A model generated the notes under the pieces. That model saw only the letters and a program-made list of their open reading frames with translations, did no database searches and was not told where the DNA came from. A DNA stretch of 31,884 bases from Streptosporangiaceae bacterium. GTDB taxonomy: Bacteria; Actinomycetota; Actinomycetes; Streptosporangiales; Streptosporangiaceae. Positions 23,768 to 29,302 of the stretch are shown here, one piece after another. The position numbers and the translations under genes are program-made. The stretch's first letter is position 1; every line of letters begins with the position of its first letter. The stretch spans positions 1-31,884 of the forward strand of contig JAICWX010000074.1 in NCBI GenBank assembly GCA_025934635.1, given 5' to 3'.

Positions 23768-23796
23768 TATTAAGCTTGCAGCAACGTTGCTGTAAA
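23768..23796 (-). promoter_or_regulatory. Promoter with palindromic operator in its spacer
   Basis: On the minus strand TTTACA (plus 23791-23796) is followed after exactly 17 nt by TTAATA (plus 23768-23773), about 30 nt upstream of the start of the XRE-GTPase gene. The spacer and edges hold CAGCAACGTTGCTG (23779-23792), a perfect 14-bp palindrome that extends to 20 bp (23776-23795) with one mismatched pair. This is the classic layout for self-repression by an XRE protein. Confidence 0.65.
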
Positions 23797-23948
23797 GTCA
23801 AGGGTGTCGATGTTAGGGGTGTGTCGGACCGCTCTGGAGCGCAGTTTTCCCGTGCCGGGACCAAGATCTTGGTCATCATGACCTGAGGGCGGGATTGCTA
23901 AGGGGTGCATGATGCGATCCGCGCAACCACCAAACTGCGCAGCTCCAG

Positions 23949-25583
23949 CTACCCGCCGAGCCGCTCGACCGCCAGCTCGCCGTCGGCGTCCTGGGCGCGG
24001 AGCACCTTCTTGTCGAACTTGCCGACAGCGGTCTTCGGGATCTCGGACACGAACGCCCAGTTCTCCGGCACCTGCCAGCGCGCCACCTTCTCGCCCAGGA
24101 ACTTCGCCAGCTCGCCGGCGTCGGCCTTGGCCCCGGCCCGCAGCACCACGCAGGCCAGCGGCCGCTCGCCCCAGCGCTTGTCCGGGACACCGATCACCGC
24201 GGCCTCCTGCACGGCCGGGTGCGCCATCAGCTCGTTCTCCAGGTCGACCGAGGAGATCCACTCCCCGCCGGACTTGATCACGTCCTTGATCCGGTCGGTA
24301 ATGGTGAAGAAGCCCCGCTCGTCGAGCGTGCCCACGTCGCCGGTGCGCAGCCAGCCGTCTCGAAACTTATCCGGCGCCGGGTCGTTGTGGTACGAGCCGG
24401 TGATCCAGGGGCCGCGGACCTCGATCTCGCCGTCGCTCGCGCCGTCCCGGGGCAGTTCCTCGCCCTCCTTGCCGGTGATCCGCATCTCGACCCCGTGCAG
24501 GATCCGGCCCGCCCGCATCCGCCAGTCCACGTCCTCCGGCGTGTTCGGCTCGACGCCGGCGGGCGGCAGGGCCAGCCCGCCGACCGGGCTCATCTCGGTC
24601 ATGCCCCAGCCCTGGATGATCCGCAGGCCGTACCGCTGGCCGAACCGCTCGAGCAGGATCCGGGGCGCGGCCGAGCCGCCCGAGTTGCCGAGCCGCAGCG
24701 AGGACAGGTCGATCTCGTGCTCCTCGCCGTAGTTGTAGATCGCGCTCCAGATCGTCGGCACCCCGGAGGTGACCGTGGTCCGCTCGGTCGCGATGAACGT
24801 CGTCAGGTGCTCCGGCTGCAGGAACGGTCCCGGCATCTGCAGGGTGGCGCCGGACAGGAACGCGGAGTAGGGCATGCCCCAGGCGTTGGCGTGGAACATC
24901 GGCACGATGGCCATCGCCCGGTCGGCCTCGGTAATGCCCAGGATCGAGGCGGACATCACCGCCATCGCGTGCAGGTAGGTGGACCGGTGCGAGTACACCA
25001 CGCCCTTGGGGTCCCCGGTGGTCCCGCTGGTGTAGCACATCATCGCCGCGTCCCGCTCGTCCAGCTCGGGCCAGTCGTACTCACCGGACTCGGCCGCCAG
25101 CAGCTCGCGGTAGCGCAGCACGGGAACCCGGTCGCCGAGCGCGCTGGCATCGCCGTCGCCATTGACGATGAACGCCTCGACCGTGGTCAGCTCACCGGCG
25201 ATCTTGCCCAGCAGCGGCACCAGGCTGTCGTCGACGATGATGACCCGGTCCCCGGCGTGGCCGGCGATGTGGGCCACCTGGGCGCCGGGCAGCCGGATGT
25301 TGAGCGTGTGCAGGACCGCGCCCATGGCGGGCACGCCGAAGTACGCCTCCAGGTGCTCCTGGTTGTTCCACATGAAGGTGCCGACGGGATCGTTGCGCCC
25401 GATGCCCAGCCGGGCCAGCGCGCCGGCCAGCCGCCCGGCGTTCTGCGCGACCTCCGCGTAGCTGGCCCGCCGGGTCCCGGATCCGGTCCAGGTCACGCAC
25501 TCGCTGCCGGGGTAGACCCGGGCGCCGTGCCGCATGATCGCGCCGATCGTGAGCTGGTAGTCCTGCATGGTGCTGCGGATCAT
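23949..25583 (-). CDS. Medium/long-chain acyl-CoA ligase (AMP-forming)
   Basis: I prefer ATG 25583, five bases after GAGGG, over 25595. It gives 544 residues, the usual length. The AMP-binding signature MCYTSGTTGDPKGVVYSH is complete. Later motifs are GWGMTEMSP, DGWLRTGDVGTLDERGFF and DRIKDVIKSGGEWIS, and the C-terminal domain keeps the catalytic Lys region PKTAVGKFDKKVLR. Enzymes of this branch (FadD-like) activate fatty acids with ATP and CoA in the cytoplasm. The gene is divergent from a broken oxidoreductase gene, with an inverted repeat between them. The XRE-GTPase gene follows it in the same direction but has its own promoter. Confidence 0.92.
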   Translation of the reverse strand: MIRSTMQDYQLTIGAIMRHGARVYPGSECVTWTGSGTRRASYAEVAQNAGRLAGALARLGIGRNDPVGTFMWNNQEHLEAYFGVPAMGAVLHTLNIRLPGAQVAHIAGHAGDRVIIVDDSLVPLLGKIAGELTTVEAFIVNGDGDASALGDRVPVLRYRELLAAESGEYDWPELDERDAAMMCYTSGTTGDPKGVVYSHRSTYLHAMAVMSASILGITEADRAMAIVPMFHANAWGMPYSAFLSGATLQMPGPFLQPEHLTTFIATERTTVTSGVPTIWSAIYNYGEEHEIDLSSLRLGNSGGSAAPRILLERFGQRYGLRIIQGWGMTEMSPVGGLALPPAGVEPNTPEDVDWRMRAGRILHGVEMRITGKEGEELPRDGASDGEIEVRGPWITGSYHNDPAPDKFRDGWLRTGDVGTLDERGFFTITDRIKDVIKSGGEWISSVDLENELMAHPAVQEAAVIGVPDKRWGERPLACVVLRAGAKADAGELAKFLGEKVARWQVPENWAFVSEIPKTAVGKFDKKVLRAQDADGELAVERLGG

Positions 25584-25612
25584 GTGTGCCCTCATCCTCG
25601 CTGGCAGCCGTA

Positions 25613-25633
25613 CTTACCCGGCGGTACGGTAAG
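25613..25633. promoter_or_regulatory. Inverted repeat between divergent genes, possible TetR site
   Basis: CTTACC (25613-25618) and GGTAAG (25628-25633) are reverse complements with a 9-nt spacer. The repeat lies 30 nt before the start of the acyl-CoA ligase gene and 47 nt before the oxidoreductase fragment. TTACC...GGTAA dyads are common targets of TetR-type regulators of fatty-acid genes, but no regulator is visible nearby. Confidence 0.4.
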
Positions 25634-25680
25634 ACCGCACCGTGACCTAAGTCAATTGTCCGGCTTCCTGGGGAGCGCTC

Positions 25681-25817
25681 ATGCCACGCCAGATCGTCCT
25701 GGCCTCACGACCCTCCGGCATGCCGGCCGAGGAGAACTTCGCGCTGGCCGAGGCGCCCCGGCCCGACCTGGCCGACGGGCAGGTCCGGGTCCGCAACCTG
25801 TCCATGTCGGTCGACCC
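25681..25817 (+). pseudogene. NADP-dependent oxidoreductase, N-terminal fragment
   Basis: ATG 25681 follows GGGGAG and opens an MDR-family oxidoreductase (MPRQIVLASRPSGMPAEENF, DGQVRVRNLSMSVDP). The family continues SVDPYMRGRM, but here the reading leaves homology after SVDP at a CC dinucleotide (25816-25817) and runs to a stop at 25888-25890. The missing continuation lies on the opposite strand just downstream. The intact family member would be a cytoplasmic NADPH-dependent alkenal/one or quinone-type reductase of about 335 residues. Confidence 0.85.
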
Positions 25818-26216
25818 GCGCAGCGTGAGGCGCTTGCTGACGGACAGGCCGAGATTGCTGGGTCCCGCGGGCGGCTGGGTGGTGTTGTAGTTGGCGATCG
25901 CGCCGCACATGGCCATCCGGCCATGGTTCGACGAGCAGCACCAGGGCCGCGTCCAGGTGATCGGCGCCGACGTTGTCGAGCACGCCCAGGTAGGCCGATG
26001 GAGACAGGTACTTGTCCGGGGTCACCTTGCGGGCCTGGCGGGCTGGCAGCACCGCCTCGTCCCGCCAGCCCAGCATGTCCAAGACCAGGTCGCCCTCGGC
26101 CAGGTCCGGGAGGCGCGACTCGGTGACCTCGCCGATCGCGCCGCCCTCCAGCGACTCGTCCAGCCTGAAGGGCGGGACGTAGGACTTCACGTCGTTCATC
26201 CGGCCGCACATGTAGG
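25816..26216 (-). pseudogene. Inverted middle part of the same oxidoreductase
   Basis: Read on the minus strand from 26216, this segment continues the gene: YMCGRMNDVKSYVPPFRLDE, GGAIGEVTESR, LGWRDEAVLPA and LSPSAYLGVLD. It then jumps straight to DNVGADHLDAAL, so roughly 100 residues including the Rossmann nucleotide-binding part are missing. A one-base shift follows near 25921, after which MAMCGAIANYNTTQPPAGPS and SVSKRLTLRG continue in another frame up to the CC at 25816-25817. It is therefore inverted, internally deleted and frameshifted, and cannot give a working enzyme. Confidence 0.85.
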
Positions 26217-26224
26217 AGTTTGCT

Positions 26225-26842
26225 GATGGTGATCTGGCTGAGCAGGCGTATGTTCAGGGCACCCGCCCGCAGGCGGCGTGCCGGTGGTTTCGTGCGGGAA
26301 CGCTGCCGGTCCCAGCGGTCCGGGTGAACCAGCACACGGTGCTGACACCCCGCCGGACCCGCAGTCTGGTCGTATGGGTTGGGTGCGCGGGTGTCCTCGT
26401 GCGACCGGAAGGCTGGCCTGGGCCTGCAGGCCGGTCACCCGGCTCGTCTGGTGGGCGACTGGTGCCGACGGTCCGATATGAACGGGTCCGGGCGCCAGGG
26501 TCCGCTACCTGCCGAAATGCCTTCCTAGTACCAGCGGCACCGGTAGTCCCGTAGAACTCTTCCTGACCAAGGGCACCTAACTCACCGAACTCGCGCGCAG
26601 ATCCGGTAAACTGCCATACCCGGCCAGTATAGTCGAACTCAGAAGCTAGAAACTGATCCCGCCATCGCGCGGGCCTCGTTCGTGAGACGGCCGGGATGCT
26701 CACCTGGTTCTGCGCCCGTCTGCATGGCCGCGGGCCGGCCGGGAACCGGGCACTGACGGCGCCAGGCTGCGCCCGGTGGGACATCGGGTCGCAGGCAGTG
26801 TCCGCCGAAACTGCCGTGGCCGGGGACAGGATGCTCGTGTGA
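26225..26842 (+). pseudogene. Decayed IS607 TnpA serine recombinase
   Basis: Three pieces in different frames identify it. The N-terminal MerR-like DNA-binding part reads DLAEQAYVQGTRPQAACRWF and AGTLPVPAVRVNQHTVL from 26225. The catalytic start ARVSSCDRKAGL at 26385-26420 corresponds to the YARVSS motif with the nucleophilic Ser. The C-terminus reads MLTWFCARLHGRGPAGNRAL up to a TGA at 26840-26842. The natural start codon is shifted out of frame, and the middle (about 26480-26690) is full of stops and barely recognisable. The protein is surely inactive. Confidence 0.78.
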
Positions 26843-26861
26843 TGACCGGGAAGGGGGCGTG

Positions 26862-27329
26862 ATGGGGCAGGCGAAGACGGGTGAGCTGGAGCGCGCTGCC
26901 CGGTTCGGGATCCAGGTCCGTGCCGTCCAGGACCGCGGTATCACACCGGGGGAGGCCGGGGGGCTGCTGGCAGCCCGGCTGGACTGGCTGATCGCGAGGC
27001 AAGAACGGCGGCAGGCCCAGACCGGACGGGAAGCGGAAGACCGGCTGTGCCGGGAGCTCGCCGACGCCCTGGTCACCTCGGCGCACGAGGCATGGCTGCA
27101 GCAACTCGGGCACGCCGCCAGCGACGCAGACACCGCCGCGATTGATGTCGAGTGGGCGGCTGAGGTCCGGCGGGCGAAGCAGGAAGCGCGGCAGCTGGCC
27201 GGCGAGGTGACCCCTGAACAGGTGCGGGCCAGCATCGGCCGGGAACGAGATGCCGCCTTCGAGGCGGCCCGCTACCGAGCCGGGCAGGTCCTGCGGCGGG
27301 CACTGGGAGACGCCAATGGCCAGGTTTGA
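26862..27329 (+). CDS. IS607-borne ORF of unknown function upstream of tnpB
   Basis: ATG 26862 follows GGGAAGGGGG and gives 155 residues. The frame is intact although tnpA before it is ruined. It ends by overlapping the tnpB start by 14 nt, which suggests translational coupling. The sequence is helical, rich in Arg, Ala, Glu and Gln (LLAARLDWLIARQERRQAQT, WAAEVRRAKQEARQLAGEV, RYRAGQVLRRALG), with no membrane segment or cysteine motif. It is not a second recombinase and I do not recognise the family. A role as a TnpB or guide-RNA partner is one possibility; a plain passenger gene is another. Confidence 0.65.
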   Translation: MGQAKTGELERAARFGIQVRAVQDRGITPGEAGGLLAARLDWLIARQERRQAQTGREAEDRLCRELADALVTSAHEAWLQQLGHAASDADTAAIDVEWAAEVRRAKQEARQLAGEVTPEQVRASIGRERDAAFEAARYRAGQVLRRALGDANGQV

Positions 27330-28706
27330 GATTCCTGAGGGCTGGTGCGTGCAGGCGTTCTGTTTCGCGCTGGATCCGTCGCCGGAGCAGGAGGCGTGCC
27401 TGCGGCGGCAGTTCGGGGGCCGCCGCTACGCCCGCAACTGGGCCGTCCGCACCCTCAAAGCCGACCTTGACCGGTATCAGCAGACTGGGGAGCAGGCCGC
27501 TGCGCCGTCGCTGGGGGGGCTCGGAAGCGCTGGAACCAGGTCAAGGACGCCGAGTGCACCGACGCTGAGACCGGGGAAGTGTGGTGGCCGCAGATCAGCA
27601 AGGAAGCGTTCGCCGACGGCATCAAGGGCGCGGTCGACGGCTACTGGAACTGGCAGACCTCCCGCGCCGGGACACGGGCAGGCAGGCGGGCCGGGTTCCC
27701 CCGGTTCGCGAAGAAGGGCCGCGACCGGGACCGGGTCACCTTCACCACCGGTCCGATCCGGGTCGAACCCGACCGCCGTCACGTCACCCTGCCCCGGGTC
27801 GGCACCGTCCGGGTTCATGAGAACACCCGCCGGCTGCAACGGCTCATCGCCAAGGGAAGAGCCCGGATCCTCGCCGTCACCGTCTCCCGGAAAGGAACCC
27901 GCCTGATCGCCGCCGTCCGGGTCCTGATCCAGCGCCCCCTGCAGCCTCGTGCTGCCCTGCCCGGGTCGCGGGTCGGGGTGGACGTCGGCGTGCGGGTCCT
28001 CGCCACCGTCGCTACCCCGGACGGGGAAGTGATCCAGCGGGTGCCGAACCCCCGGCCTCTCGAGACAGCGCTCAAGGAGCTACGGCGGCTGTCGCGGGAG
28101 CGGTCGCGCCGCACCCGGGGCTCCGCCCGCTACAACCAGACGAATAGCAGGATCTCCCGGCTGCACCGCCGGATCGGCAGCATCCGCGGCCACCACCTCC
28201 ACGTCCTGACCACCACACTCGCCAAAACCCACGGCGAGATCGTCGTCGAAGGACTGGATGCCGCCGGAATGCTGCGGCAAAAGGGCCTGGCCGGTGCGCG
28301 GGCCCGCCGACGCGGCCTGTCCGATGTAGCGCTCGGCGAGCCACGCCGCCAGCTGGCTTACAAGGCCGGCTGGTACGGGTCCCGGCTGATCGTCGCGGAC
28401 CGGTGGTTCCCGTCGTCGAAGACCTGCCATGCCTGCGGGAGCGTGCAGGACATCGGGTGGGACGAGTACTGGACCTGCGGCGGATGCGGGGCCCGGCATC
28501 AGCGTGACGATAACGCCGCGATTAACCTCGCACGCTACGAGGAAACCAGCATGCCTGGTGATAGCGCCGTCGGCCCAGTCAGGGCCGCCGTGAAACGCCG
28601 AGCCGACCGTAAGACCCGGCCCCGCCGGGCAGGTGGCGATGAAGCGCGGAAGGGACCCAGCCGTCAGGCCGGGAAACAACCCCGAGATGGGGTGCCGACG
28701 AGATGA
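27316..28706 (+). pseudogene. tnpB: TnpB RNA-guided nuclease with a -1 frame break at a G-heptamer
   Basis: ATG 27316 starts MARFEIPEGWCVQAFCFALD and PSPEQEACLRRQFGGRRYAR. The frame holds until LGG at 27511-27519. Homology then resumes one base back as ARKRWNQVKDAECTDAETGE and runs to the stop at 28704-28706, about 463 residues in all. The break falls in CT-GGGGGGG-C, where the zero-frame heptamer is G GGG GGG. RuvC residues are intact: Asp in VGVDVGVRVLATV, Glu in IVVEGLDAAGM, Asp in QRDDNAAINL. So is the zinc ribbon CHACGS...CGGCGA. TnpB is an RNA-guided DNA nuclease that preserves its transposon. The break may be mutation, sequencing error or -1 frameshifting. Confidence 0.85.
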
Positions 28707-28719
28707 GCACTATCGCTCA
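28704..28719 (+). repeat. Hairpin at the tnpB stop, near the right IS end
   Basis: TGAGC (28704-28708) and GCTCA (28715-28719) form a perfect 5-bp stem around ACTATC. GATGAG/CTCATC outside it adds further symmetry. It overlaps the tnpB stop codon. In TnpB elements the guide RNA ends at the right end of the element, so this hairpin may be the last scaffold stem before the guide, which would begin at the flank near 28732-28734. The RNA itself is inferred. Confidence 0.4.
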
Positions 28720-28733
28720 CTCATCAGCAACGG

Positions 28734-28916
28734 TTCATCATCGTCGATCACGACGGCGACCGGATGCCTGCCATGATCTCCGACGTCAGCGGCTGGCTCA
28801 GGGACGGCAAGCTCACCCACGCCGAGACCGTCGTGGACGGCCTTGACCAGGCTCCCGGCGCCTTCATCGACCTGCTGCGCGGCGGTAACACCGGCAAGAT
28901 GCTCGTACGCCTCTGA
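28734..28916 (+). pseudogene. NADP-dependent oxidoreductase, C-terminal fragment
   Basis: Immediately after the IS607 right end the oxidoreductase resumes on the plus strand: FIIVDHDGDRMPAMISDVSG, WLRDGKLTHAETVVDGLDQA, and LLRGGNTGKMLVRL, with a stop at 28914-28916. In intact family members RLTLRG is followed directly by such an F-x-V-x-DH stretch. This fragment therefore joins the inverted piece that ends RLTLRG at 25816. It has no start of its own. Confidence 0.85.
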
Positions 28917-29035
28917 CGAGCGCCTCCCTGCGGTTATGCTTCTCTTTAGTACCAATTCACGCTTTTGCCGCGAAGCGCGTTTCGTCAGCCTGCAGCCGGG
29001 AAGCACCACCAGTCCCGCGGCTGCCTGGACTGCCA

Positions 29036-29063
29036 GGGCACCGAGGGATAAGGGTGGGTGCCC
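29036..29063 (+). promoter_or_regulatory. Hairpin just before a strong ribosome site
   Basis: GGGCACC (29036-29042) and GGTGCCC (29057-29063) form a perfect 7-bp stem with a 14-nt loop. The stem ends only a few bases before GGGGAGGA, the ribosome site of the small gene at 29078. It could modulate translation or end read-through from upstream. Confidence 0.4.
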
Positions 29064-29077
29064 GCCGGGGAGGAACT

Positions 29078-29302
29078 ATGACCGCGGATTTGTCAGCTGC
29101 GTCAGCGCAACAGCAGGGCGGTGGCCGTCGCGGCCTGCAGGTAGCGAGGTGCGCGATGTGCGGCCTTGAGCTTCCGCTCGGCCTGATGGTGCCCGACGGC
29201 GGCCACGCGTGCGCCGACCTGCGCTGGTACTGCAAGGACGCCCAGGCGTGCACCGACCGCTGGACGTCCCGCCAGAACCCGCAGCGCTACCGCTCGCCCT
29301 GA
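29078..29302 (+). CDS. Small Cys-rich, probably zinc-binding protein
   Basis: ATG 29078 has GGGGAGGAA directly upstream and gives 74 residues. After a short disordered start it shows CAMCGLELPLGLMVPDGG followed by HACADLRWYC and ACTDRW. The CxxC plus later His/Cys residues suggest one zinc site. Similar small proteins occur in actinobacteria, but I know no assigned function. Its last 16 nt overlap the 3' end of the convergent sacsin-like gene. Confidence 0.7.
   Translation: MTADLSAASAQQQGGGRRGLQVARCAMCGLELPLGLMVPDGGHACADLRWYCKDAQACTDRWTSRQNPQRYRSP

Larger units (their letters stand above)
26215..28733 (+). mobile_element. IS607-type element inserted in the oxidoreductase gene
   Basis: The element holds a decayed serine-recombinase tnpA, a 155-residue ORF and a frameshifted tnpB, all on the plus strand. 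Its limits follow from where the oxidoreductase sequence resumes, at 26216 on the left and 28734 on the right. GG dinucleotides stand at both limits (26215-26216 and 28732-28733), as expected for IS607, which recombines at GG. A 9-bp inverted pair TTGCTGATG (26220-26228) and CATCAGCAA (28722-28730) lies just inside the ends. With tnpA broken, the copy should not move unaided. Confidence 0.78.

Noticed and set aside
26254..26784. 176-residue minus-strand frame in the left part of the IS607 element
   Set aside because: Antisense to recognisable tnpA pieces, with no ribosome site and no family resemblance.
28710..29009. 99-residue minus-strand frame over the oxidoreductase C-terminal fragment
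   Set aside because: Antisense to a clear oxidoreductase C-terminus and without a start signal.
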